Part shown: piece after piece, positions 1 to 5,562 of the stretch
Position numbering within the stretch: the first letter of the stretch is position 1
Layout: every line of letters starts with the position of its first letter
Assembly: GCA_964535315.1 (NCBI GenBank)
Contig: CAZHTS010000146.1
Location: forward strand, 1-5,562
DNA from: CAZHTS01 sp964535315
Lineage (GTDB): Bacteria; Chloroflexota; Anaerolineae; Anaerolineales; Anaerolineaceae
DNA: 5,562 nucleotides
Reading direction: 5' to 3'
Notes under the pieces: generated by a model
Databases searched by the model: none
Told to the model about the DNA's origin: nothing
Seen by the model: only the letters and a program-made list of their open reading frames with translations
Translations under genes and position numbers: made by a program

Positions 1-1
1 G

Positions 2-55
2 GCCTTTGCCCGCCAGGTGCGCCAGGTGGTGGCGTTGCCGGTCGAGGTTGCCTGA
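2..55 (+). CDS. C-terminal tail of an unidentified gene (partial)
   Basis: An open frame enters from the left edge and ends with TGA at 53-55. It encodes the tail AFARQVRQVVALPVEVA. The codons are GC-rich at third positions, like the other genes here, and a hairpin follows within about 35 nt, as expected at a gene end. Seventeen residues are too few to name a family, and I do not recognise the tail. If real, the gene converges on pncB. The alternative is that this is chance open sequence, since only 54 nt are visible. Confidence 0.4.
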   Translation, partial: AFARQVRQVVALPVEVA

Positions 56-87
56 GGTCGGGCATCCGTTCTGGTGTTTTAACGCAA

Positions 88-125
88 AGGTGCGGCAAGG
101 ATCGCCCCAGGAAATTGCCGCACCT
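88..125. terminator. Hairpin between convergent genes, probable terminator
   Basis: The arms AGGTGCGGCAA (88-98) and TTGCCGCACCT (115-125) are exact reverse complements: an 11-bp GC-rich stem with a 16-nt loop. The hairpin sits between the stop of the left-edge plus-strand gene (55) and the stop of pncB on the minus strand (190-192). Read on the minus strand, the stem is followed by TTTGCGTTAAAAC, which is only weakly T-rich; read on the plus strand there is no T-run. It could work as a bidirectional or weak terminator, or as an mRNA 3'-end stabiliser. Position and perfect pairing support the call; the missing U-tract limits it. Confidence 0.5.
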
Positions 126-189
126 CCATACCGCCGGACGAAGATGAGAAACAGGCCTTCGAGGCCTTGTTGGGGCGCCGAAGGATTTC

Positions 190-1533
190 TTACCAGACCC
201 GCTCCAGATCGGGGTTATCCAGCGCCTTGCGCCCGACCTTGGCCAGGTCGACCCACTGCCCGTCGACCCGGATGCGCACCACGTCGGCGGTGAAGTCGGT
301 CACGGTTGGGCCGTTGTTGCTGAACAGGGCCGAGCCGACGGCGTAGATGTCCACCGGCACCTGCAGGCGTTCGAAGCGGGTGATCTTTTCGGGGTTGAAA
401 CCGCCCGAGACCACGATCTTGACCGCCTGACAGAACTGGCGGGCGCGTTCGCGCCAGTTGGCCGGCACGTCCCAGCTTTCCCAGGCGGCGTCCAACGCCT
501 GGCGCACCAGGAAGACCAGCCGCGGCGTCACCCCCAGATCCAACGCCGGGTCGCCCAGCGGCGGCACCGAACGGTCGCGCAGCGAGCCGCCGGTATCCAG
601 GCGCACGCCGTACAGGCGGTAGCGCTCGGCCTCTTCGCTCTGCCCGGCTTCGACCAGGGTGCGGTAGCGCTCGAACATCGCCCGGCAGGTGATCAGCGAG
701 TCGCGCACGCTGTCGTTGTTGAAATCGACCAGGGCGATGCGCGGGATGGATGGCGGCAGGGTCTGGGCGAAGGCCAGCATGGCTTCGGCCGTGTCGCCCA
801 GGAAACAGGCGATGGCGGCGTGCGCCACCGTGCCGCCGCCGGCGCCCCCCCACCAGTCGCCCTGCGCGTCGGTCGAGACGAACGGCCCGAGCTTGCCGGC
901 GTAGTCCATGTTGAAGCGCTGCACGGCGATGTTGTAGGCATAACCGTCCGCCGCCTGGACTTCGTGGGCGTCGAAGCGCGCCGGGAAGAACAGGATGGGT
1001 TTGCCGCGCGCCGCCACCAGCGTGTCGTAAACGTTGGTCGCCACCCGGCTGGCGCGGGTGAGGATGCCCAGCGTGGGCGTTTCCAGGATGGCGAAGTCGC
1101 GGTAACGGCCGCGCACGCGCAGTACGGGTTGGACTTCGAGCGGGTTGCCGTTGTAGTGCACTTCGCCGCCGTCCTGCACCGCCCATACCTGCAGCCGGTC
1201 GGCGGTGTTGACAAAGGCGTCGCCGTCGTAGTATCCGCTGCAGTGGCGCAGCATGGTCAGGGCCTTGTCCACACCCACCACCAGGGTGGTGCCGGGGCGG
1301 CGGGTGAACCACTGCATTTCCACCTCCAGGTCGCCGGCGCGGATGCTGGCCGGGTCGAAGCCGGGGGGCAGGCGATGATCCTGGCCGCGATAGGTGTAGC
1401 CCGCTGCGGACAGCAGGGTGAGCATCTGGGCGATGTTGGTAAAGTATTTGTCGGTGTACCAGCCGCGCCGCATGCGCTCGATATCCAGCTTGAAGGTCGA
1501 ATTGTCCAGACGTTGGCCGTCGAAAATGCTCAT
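190..1533 (-). CDS. pncB: Nicotinate phosphoribosyltransferase
   Basis: This cytoplasmic enzyme of NAD salvage joins nicotinate to PRPP to give nicotinate mononucleotide and pyrophosphate, with ATP hydrolysis driving the reaction in characterised members. At 447 aa it has the usual length for the family. Visible family features are YTDKYF at residues 26-31 (N-terminal substrate region), ETPTLGIL at 151-158, GTVAHA at 234-239 with H238 in the position expected for the conserved His, VDFNND at 269-274, RLDTGG at 311-316, and the phosphate-binding SGGFNPEKI (376-384) and YAVGSALF (397-404). The start at 1533 is supported by GGAG at 1542-1539 (minus strand), 5 nt before ATG. The stop is TAA at 192-190. 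No partner gene follows within the window; the nearest leftward gene is convergent. It is expressed from a consensus promoter overlapped by a palindromic operator, so repression is likely. The motif is RLDTGG rather than the RLDSGDL of animal and many bacterial enzymes, suggesting a divergent subgroup. A related NAD-pathway phosphoribosyltransferase specificity is the main alternative. Confidence 0.9.
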   Translation of the reverse strand: MSIFDGQRLDNSTFKLDIERMRRGWYTDKYFTNIAQMLTLLSAAGYTYRGQDHRLPPGFDPASIRAGDLEVEMQWFTRRPGTTLVVGVDKALTMLRHCSGYYDGDAFVNTADRLQVWAVQDGGEVHYNGNPLEVQPVLRVRGRYRDFAILETPTLGILTRASRVATNVYDTLVAARGKPILFFPARFDAHEVQAADGYAYNIAVQRFNMDYAGKLGPFVSTDAQGDWWGGAGGGTVAHAAIACFLGDTAEAMLAFAQTLPPSIPRIALVDFNNDSVRDSLITCRAMFERYRTLVEAGQSEEAERYRLYGVRLDTGGSLRDRSVPPLGDPALDLGVTPRLVFLVRQALDAAWESWDVPANWRERARQFCQAVKIVVSGGFNPEKITRFERLQVPVDIYAVGSALFSNNGPTVTDFTADVVRIRVDGQWVDLAKVGRKALDNPDLERVW

Positions 1534-1548
1534 TTTGTCTCCAGGTGC

Positions 1549-1573
1549 TAATAGTGTAATATTTACACTATTA
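1549..1573. promoter_or_regulatory. Palindromic operator over the pncB promoter
   Basis: The arms TAATAGTGTAA (1549-1559) and TTACACTATTA (1563-1573) are exact reverse complements, 11 bp each, around a 3-nt centre. On the minus strand the palindrome begins inside the -10 hexamer of the pncB promoter and runs across the predicted transcription start, where a bound repressor would block RNA polymerase. NAD salvage genes in many bacteria are controlled by NrtR (Nudix-related) or NiaR repressors. NrtR is a candidate here because of the target gene, but no regulator gene is visible and I have not matched the site to a motif model. Confidence 0.8.
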
Positions 1574-1597
1574 TACAGTCCTTTACGTGTCTGTCAA
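1570..1597 (-). promoter_or_regulatory. Consensus sigma-70 promoter of pncB
   Basis: On the minus strand, TTGACA (1597-1592) and TATAAT (1575-1570) are both exact consensus hexamers, separated by 16 bp. The predicted start of transcription is near 1563, giving a leader of about 30 nt before the ATG at 1533. So strong a core promoter fits a gene held down by a repressor, in line with the palindrome overlapping its -10. Confidence 0.85.
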
Positions 1598-1610
1598 GCC
1601 TCAGTCAGGC

Positions 1611-1662
1611 GCCTTACAATCCGATAACAGGCTGAAAAAAACACCCGGCTTTGTGTTACAGT
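1611..1662 (+). promoter_or_regulatory. Promoter module of the first protease, copy 1 of a duplicated element
   Basis: There are two conserved boxes. Box A is GCCTTACAATCCGATAACA (1611-1629). Box B is CTTTGTGTTACAGT (1649-1662), readable as an extended -10 TG-T-TACAGT with the hexamer at 1657-1662. Both boxes recur at nearly the same spacing upstream of the second protease (4104-4154) while the DNA between them differs, so they look functionally conserved. There is no good -35 hexamer at 17 bp, so box A may bind an activator, or an alternative sigma factor may be used. Predicted transcription starts near 1669, about 40 nt before the start codon. Confidence 0.6.
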
Positions 1663-1709
1663 TTAAAAAGACATGTTTGCGATGGTTGGTAAACGCGGGA
1701 GGAAATGGA

Positions 1710-4097
1710 ATGCGCAACGGGTGGCTGGTGATGATCCTTTTAACGGCGGCGCTCCTGCCCCTGCCGGGCCAGGGCGCGGCGGCGCAGGCGTCTGACCCGC
1801 CCGAACTGTTTGCCGATGCGCAGGCGCCGGCGGCGCAGGCGGGCGCCGACCCGACCAGCCGGCGCGAACGCTATGTGACCCTGCACCCCGCCGCCCTGGC
1901 GGCGCTGAGCGCCGGTCGCCTGGAGGACGCCGATTTGGCGCTCAACCTGTTTGACGACCGCCGTTATCTGGCGCATTTTATCGCGGTGCAGCCCGGCGTG
2001 GAAGCCGGTTTTGTCTTCTCGGGTTATTTGCAAGGCGAGGAAGACAGCGAAGTGCACCTGGCGCTGGAAGGCGAGACGGCGGCGGCCGAGATTTCGGCCG
2101 GCGGCGCCCTCTATACCTTGAGTTACGTTTCCGACGGCGTGCACCGGCTGCAAGAGCTGGAACAGGCCGCCTTTCCACCTGGCGGGCCGTCGCCGCTCCC
2201 GCCGCCCGCATCGCCCGCCGCCCAGGCCGGCGGCGCGGTCGACGACGATGGTTCGTTGATCGACGTCATGGTCGTTTACACCCCCGCCGCCCGTACGTCT
2301 GCCGGCAGCGAGGCGGCCATCCGCACCCGCATCGAGACGGCGATCAGTTCGGCCAACGCCAGCTTTGGCAACAGCCAGATCGCCACCCGCTATCGCCTGG
2401 TGCACACCGCCGAGGTCAGCTACAGCGAGAGCGGTTTTAACTGGAATACGGCCCTCGACCGCCTGACCGCCCCCGCCGACGGCTGGATGGACGAGGTGCA
2501 CACCTGGCGTAACGAGTACGCCGCCGACCTGGTGGTGATGGTGGTGGGCGCCAACGACACATACTGCGGTCTGGGGTGGTTGATGGACAGCCTGACGTTG
2601 GGTCACAGTTTTGAGGCCTACGCTTTCAGCCTGGTGGCGCAGCGCTGTCTGGGCAAACGTTCGCTGGCGCACGAGACCGGGCATAACCTCGGCGCTCATC
2701 ACGACGTCGCTCACGCCAGCGGCATGACCGGCGCGTATTCTTATTCCTACGGTTATCAGAACCAGACCGGCCAGTTCTACACCATCATGGCCTATTCGGG
2801 CGGGTGCAGCGGCTGCTCGCAGATCAATTACTGGTCGCACCCCGACGTGACCTACCGCGGTTATGCCACCGGCACGGCCGGCGCCGATAACCACCGCACG
2901 CTTAACAACACCCGCGGCATTGCTGCCGGTTTCCGCAACGGGCCCGAGCCGCCCACGCCGGGCGGTCTGAGCGCCGCCAGCACGCAGACCGGCGGCATCC
3001 AGTTGAGTTGGACGGACGCCGGCGCCTACGAAACCGGTTTTCGCCTGGAACGCCGTTTGCAGGGCGGCGCCGCCTGGGCGACGGCGGCCGACCTGCCGGC
3101 CAACACGACCGGTTTTGTGGACAGCAGCGGCCTGGCGTGTGAAAGCGACTACGAATACCGCCTGACCGCCACCAGCGGCAACGGCGATTCGCCGGCCAGC
3201 GCGCCGCTGGCGGTGCATTTCTACTGCCCGCCCGCCGCGCCTGCCAGCCTGAACGCCGCGGCGCACGCCCAACTGGCGCAGGTGACCCTGACCTGGGTGG
3301 ACGCCAGCGCCAATGAGAGCGGTTTCCGCCTGGAACGCAGCCCGCACGCCGCCGCCGATTGGCAGGCGGTGCAGACGCTGGCGGCCGGAACGACCACCGT
3401 TACCGATACGGGCGTGCTGTGCAGCACGGCCTACGATTACCGCCTGTTTGCGCTCAACGGGCCGGTCGTCTCTGCGGCCAGCAACACCGCCGCAGTGACC
3501 ACGGCGGTGTGTGCCCCGCAGAATTTGCAGGTCAACCGCCACAGCGGCAGCCAGAGCCGGCTGGATCTGGCCTGGGGCGACGCCAGCCCGGACGAGAGCG
3601 GGTTTGCCGTCCAGCGCTGGCTGTCCGGCAGCGATTGGCTGGCGCTGGGCAGCCTGCCGGCCAACACCACAGCTTTCACCGACGCCGGGCTGACCTGCGG
3701 CAGCAGTTACACGTACCGCGTGGGCGCTTACCGCCAGAGCGAAACGCCCGTTTTCAGCGGGACGGTCTCGCAGACGACCCACCCCTGCGGCCCGCCCCTG
3801 CTGCCGGTGACGCTCTCCGGCCGGGCGGCCGGGCTGTACAGCGTGCAGCTAACCTGGACGGACGTGGACGACGAGACCCAATACGAGCTCCAGCGCTCGC
3901 CCAACGGCGTCGACTGGACGGCCCTGGTCTCCCTGCCGTCCGGGACGACCGGCTATCTGGACGAAGGGCTGCAGGCGGATACGATCTATCATTACCGGGC
4001 GCGGGCGGTAAACGGTTATCTTCCCCACCCGGATTTTGGCGCCGCCGTTGAGGTGCACACCTATCGTTACCTGCTGGCGGCTCCGCTGGCGCGCTGA
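1710..4097 (+). CDS. Secreted metzincin-type (reprolysin-like) zinc metalloprotease with four fibronectin type III modules
   Basis: This is a predicted extracellular endopeptidase of 795 aa. I chose the ATG at 1710 because GGAGG at 1698-1702 lies 7 nt upstream and the protein then opens with a signal peptide: MRN, a hydrophobic core at 5-18, and AQA before a likely cut after residue 27. A longer in-frame start at 1587 lies upstream of the proposed promoter. Residues 28-178 resemble a propeptide, closing in a Pro/Ala-rich hinge. The catalytic domain (about 182-410) holds HETGHNLGAHHD, with zinc ligands H321, H325 and H331 and the general base E322, then the Met-turn YTIMAY (M360) and a WSHP segment. 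Four Cys (286, 313, 366, 369) are conserved in the downstream paralogue. FnIII modules span about 414-785, probably for binding polymer or surfaces. The propeptide has no Cys, so a cysteine switch is not the latency mechanism. The tail RYLLAAPLAR is short and hydrophobic. Substrate is unknown. The fold class is well supported; assignment to reprolysin (M12B-like) over another metzincin family is less certain. Confidence 0.9.
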   Translation: MRNGWLVMILLTAALLPLPGQGAAAQASDPPELFADAQAPAAQAGADPTSRRERYVTLHPAALAALSAGRLEDADLALNLFDDRRYLAHFIAVQPGVEAGFVFSGYLQGEEDSEVHLALEGETAAAEISAGGALYTLSYVSDGVHRLQELEQAAFPPGGPSPLPPPASPAAQAGGAVDDDGSLIDVMVVYTPAARTSAGSEAAIRTRIETAISSANASFGNSQIATRYRLVHTAEVSYSESGFNWNTALDRLTAPADGWMDEVHTWRNEYAADLVVMVVGANDTYCGLGWLMDSLTLGHSFEAYAFSLVAQRCLGKRSLAHETGHNLGAHHDVAHASGMTGAYSYSYGYQNQTGQFYTIMAYSGGCSGCSQINYWSHPDVTYRGYATGTAGADNHRTLNNTRGIAAGFRNGPEPPTPGGLSAASTQTGGIQLSWTDAGAYETGFRLERRLQGGAAWATAADLPANTTGFVDSSGLACESDYEYRLTATSGNGDSPASAPLAVHFYCPPAAPASLNAAAHAQLAQVTLTWVDASANESGFRLERSPHAAADWQAVQTLAAGTTTVTDTGVLCSTAYDYRLFALNGPVVSAASNTAAVTTAVCAPQNLQVNRHSGSQSRLDLAWGDASPDESGFAVQRWLSGSDWLALGSLPANTTAFTDAGLTCGSSYTYRVGAYRQSETPVFSGTVSQTTHPCGPPLLPVTLSGRAAGLYSVQLTWTDVDDETQYELQRSPNGVDWTALVSLPSGTTGYLDEGLQADTIYHYRARAVNGYLPHPDFGAAVEVHTYRYLLAAPLAR
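2949..4064 (+). repeat. Four tandem fibronectin type III modules inside the first protease
   Basis: The approximate modules are residues 414-506, 507-601, 602-693 and 694-785. Each repeats the pattern LxWxDxxxxExxFxLxR early and a Y-x-YR strand late. Modules 1-3 each carry a Cys just before the Y-x-YR strand and another at the module end: 477/506, 571/601 and 663/693, spaced 29-30 residues, which suggests one disulfide per module. Module 4 lacks both Cys (LQADTIYHYR and VHTY instead). The units are repeated at protein level and have diverged at DNA level. Confidence 0.85.
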
Positions 4098-4103
4098 ACG
4101 CCG

Positions 4104-4154
4104 GCCTTACAATTCGATAACATTTACCAAACCTTAATCTCTTTGTGGTACAGT
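4104..4154 (+). promoter_or_regulatory. Promoter module of the second protease, copy 2 of the duplicated element
   Basis: Box A, GCCTTACAATTCGATAACA (4104-4122), differs from the upstream copy at one base. Box B, CTTTGTGGTACAGT (4141-4154), also differs at one base and keeps the extended -10 TG-G-TACAGT (hexamer 4149-4154). Spacing from box A to the hexamer is 26 nt here and 27 nt in copy 1. Box A begins only 6 nt after the stop codon of the first protease, with no evident intrinsic terminator between, so some read-through from the first gene is possible. Predicted transcription starts near 4161. Confidence 0.6.
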
Positions 4155-4160
4155 AAAATC

Positions 4161-4178
4161 ACACAACCCAGGTTGTGT
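4161..4178. promoter_or_regulatory. Perfect palindrome at the predicted start of transcription
   Basis: ACACAACC (4161-4168) and GGTTGTGT (4171-4178) are exact reverse complements around a 2-nt centre. The site starts about 7 nt after the proposed -10 hexamer, so it covers the predicted transcription start and could be an operator. In RNA it would be a 7-bp stem with a 4-nt loop at the 5' end of the transcript. The first protease has no equivalent at this position. Confidence 0.5.
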
Positions 4179-4197
4179 ACTTGGTTTTGCGTTCTAT

Positions 4198-4294
4198 CCG
4201 CCGGAACAGGCGGGCGCAGTGTCTACCGGTTCAAGATCATTTTTAGGGTTACAAGGGCTGTGGTCACACATCGATCCTGATCGGGTTGAACCGG
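4198..4294 (+). promoter_or_regulatory. Structured 5' leader of the second protease
   Basis: Two structures are visible in the untranslated leader. A small hairpin pairs CCGCC (4198-4202) with GGCGG (4209-4213) over a 6-nt loop. A larger stem pairs CCGGTTCAA (4226-4234) with TTGAACCGG (4286-4294) and continues inward as GATCA (4235-4239) with TGATC (4278-4282), a 14-bp helix broken only by a 3-nt GGG bulge, enclosing a 38-nt loop. The stem ends 13 nt before the Shine-Dalgarno sequence. I do not recognise a known riboswitch class. It could be an mRNA stabiliser, a translational control element or a cis-regulatory RNA. Confidence 0.5.
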
Positions 4295-4316
4295 CATTAC
4301 GGCCAGTGAGGTAGGA

Positions 4317-5562
4317 ATGAAGGCGTGGATGCGTTTATTGGCGGCGATTATGTTGGTGTTGGCAGCCGGGCCGGGCGTTGTCCCGGGCGGCCAGGTGCTT
4401 GCTCAGGAAGATACTCCACCGGATTTGTTTGTGGACGCCGGCGGGCCGGACGAGGTGGGCGCCCTGGCAGAGAGCGACCCGACCACGCTGCGCCAGCGTT
4501 ACGTCACCCTGCAACTCTCCTCCCTGGCGGCGGTGCGCACCGCTCTGGTGGAAGGGCGCAGCGAGGACGCCGCCCTGACGCTGAAGTTGTTCGACGATGC
4601 CAGCTACGTGGCGTTGTTTACAGAATTCGAGGACAGCGCTACGGGGGGGTATGTACTGAGCGGTTCGCTGCAAGATCAACCCCAAAGCGAGGTACACCTG
4701 GCGGTGGAAGGCGAGGTGATCACGGCGCTGGTCACGTTGTACGGCGCTTCGTACGTGGTGGAATACAACCCGGATGGGCTGCACCACATCCGCCAGCTTA
4801 ACGTCTCTGCCTTTCCGCCCGAGGCGCCGGATCTGGTGCCCGACGGGCAGCCGCCCGAGCCCGAGGTGGAGGCCCAGGCCGGCACTTCGCCGGACGACGG
4901 TTCGCAGATCGATGTGATGGTGGTGTATACCGACGACGCCCGGGCCGCGGCCGGGGGGGCCAGTTCAATCAACTCTGCCATCAATTCCGCTTTCTCTTTG
5001 ACCAACCAGGGGTATGCCAACAGCGATATTAACCAACGGGTCAAACTCGTGTCTACAGCCGAGGTGTATTATGACGAGTCGATTTTCTATACGCCCGGTC
5101 CCTGGGATAATGTCCTGGATCATTTGACCGGCACCAGCGATGGCTACATCGACAACGTGCACGCCTTGCGTGACACGAACAGCGCCGACCTGGTGGTGCT
5201 GGTGGTTGAGGACACCAATGTGTCGGTCAATGGTATTTGCGGTATCGGCTGGTTGATGGGCGGCTACTGGTTGGGTTCGCAGTTCCGGTCGCTGGGGTTT
5301 AGCGTGGTGCGGCGAGGCTGCCTGTCGAACAACACCCTGGCGCACGAGATGGGCCACAACATGGGCGCCCATCACGACCGCGCCAATGCCAGCGGGCAGG
5401 GAGCCTACAGTTATTCCTACGGGTATCAGAACCAGAGCTATAGTTTTTATACTATCATGGCCTATTCCAATGGCTGTTATGGCTGTTACCGGGCCAATCA
5501 GTGGTCTAACCCGGCGATCACGTACTGGGGCGGTGTTACCGGCACCAGCGTTGATGACAACC
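4317..5562 (+). CDS. Second secreted metzincin-type zinc metalloprotease (partial, runs off the right edge)
   Basis: This is a paralogue of the protease immediately upstream; 415 codons are visible and the frame is open at the window end. ATG 4317 follows GAGG (4308-4311) by 5 nt. A signal peptide (MKAWMRLL, hydrophobic core, VLA with a likely cut after residue 29) precedes a propeptide (about 30-190) that shares SEVHLA, the LFDD segment and a Pro-rich hinge with its neighbour, and again has no Cys. The catalytic domain starts near PDDGSQIDVMVVY (192-204). HEMGHNMGAHHD gives zinc ligands H343, H347 and H353 with the base E344; the Met-turn is YTIMAY (M381), followed by WSNP. Cys 308, 335, 387 and 390 match the four catalytic-domain Cys of the first protease. 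One residue is missing between the zinc site and the Met-turn relative to the first copy (SGQGAY for SGMTGAY). Whether FnIII modules follow cannot be seen. It has its own promoter and a long structured leader, so regulation may differ from the first copy. Confidence 0.88.
   Translation, partial: MKAWMRLLAAIMLVLAAGPGVVPGGQVLAQEDTPPDLFVDAGGPDEVGALAESDPTTLRQRYVTLQLSSLAAVRTALVEGRSEDAALTLKLFDDASYVALFTEFEDSATGGYVLSGSLQDQPQSEVHLAVEGEVITALVTLYGASYVVEYNPDGLHHIRQLNVSAFPPEAPDLVPDGQPPEPEVEAQAGTSPDDGSQIDVMVVYTDDARAAAGGASSINSAINSAFSLTNQGYANSDINQRVKLVSTAEVYYDESIFYTPGPWDNVLDHLTGTSDGYIDNVHALRDTNSADLVVLVVEDTNVSVNGICGIGWLMGGYWLGSQFRSLGFSVVRRGCLSNNTLAHEMGHNMGAHHDRANASGQGAYSYSYGYQNQSYSFYTIMAYSNGCYGCYRANQWSNPAITYWGGVTGTSVDDN

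Noticed and set aside
6..293. 95-codon plus-strand open frame at the left edge
   Set aside because: It runs through the hairpin and into the 3' end of pncB, with an Arg/Pro-rich composition and no recognisable features.
215..1312. Other open frames overlapping pncB on both strands (for example 215-1312 minus, 693-1214 minus, 820-1551 plus)
   Set aside because: Their translations are Arg/Pro/Ala/Gly-rich without family motifs, while the 190-1533 frame carries the complete set of phosphoribosyltransferase motifs.
1587..1709. N-terminal extension of the first protease from ATG 1587
   Set aside because: The extension overlaps the promoter module and contains no signal peptide at its start; ATG 1710 has a well-spaced GGAGG and immediately gives a secretion signal.
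1740..3782. Long minus-strand open frame (680 aa) antisense to the first protease
   Set aside because: It lies fully opposite a gene with clear signal peptide, zinc site and FnIII modules; its translation is low-complexity Gly/Ala/Arg/Val without domains, typical of antisense frames in GC-rich DNA.
4226..4294. Known riboswitch in the second protease leader
   Set aside because: I could not match the loop sequences to any riboswitch consensus I know, so I report structure only.
4643..4959. Two G7 tracts in the second protease (4643-4649 and 4953-4959) as possible phase-variation sites
   Set aside because: Both are in frame and short; pncB also has a seven-base tract (C7 at 845-851 on the plus strand), so this fits general GC-rich composition rather than contingency loci.
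4325..5375. Open frames overlapping the second protease (4325-4801 plus, 4335-4787 minus, 4676-5044 minus, 4965-5375 minus)
   Set aside because: They are shadows of the paralogue frame that starts at 4317, which keeps continuous homology to the upstream protease up to the window end.

Overview
The window reads as a high-GC bacterial chromosome segment. It has strong Shine-Dalgarno sites, one promoter with both sigma-70 hexamers at consensus, and no RNA genes, CRISPR or mobile elements that I can see. The mix of a nicotinate phosphoribosyltransferase and large secreted multidomain proteases, plus a C-terminus ending in a short aromatic/hydrophobic stretch and Arg, suggests a filamentous Chloroflexota-type genome. 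That placement is an inference, not a demonstration.

Layout, left to right: (1) the last 17 codons of a plus-strand gene, ending at 55; (2) a convergent intergenic gap with a perfect 11-bp hairpin (88-125), probably a terminator; (3) pncB (190-1533, minus), a complete nicotinate phosphoribosyltransferase of NAD salvage; (4) a divergent regulatory region (1534-1709) holding a consensus pncB promoter whose -10 box is overlapped by a 25-bp operator-like palindrome, and a promoter module firing rightward; (5) a complete secreted metzincin-type zinc protease (1710-4097, plus; 795 aa) with signal peptide, propeptide, catalytic domain and four fibronectin type III modules; (6) a 219-bp gap carrying a second copy of the same promoter module, a palindrome at the predicted transcription start and a long structured leader; (7) a second, paralogous protease (4317 to the window edge, plus) cut by the end of the window inside its catalytic domain.

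The two proteases form a tandem paralogous pair. They share the architecture signal peptide, propeptide, HExxHxxGxxH catalytic domain and YTIMAY Met-turn. They also share an upstream element, GCCTTACAAT-Y-CGATAACA, followed 26-27 nt later by an extended -10 TGnTACAGT. The duplication therefore seems to have included the promoter, and the pair is probably co-regulated although each gene has its own promoter. The second copy has gained (or the first has lost) a leader of about 155 nt with strong secondary structure. pncB is functionally unrelated and separately controlled, probably by an NAD-responsive repressor.

I did not find a clearly new multi-gene system. The strongest leads are the duplicated promoter module, the structured leader of the second protease, and the operator on the pncB promoter.
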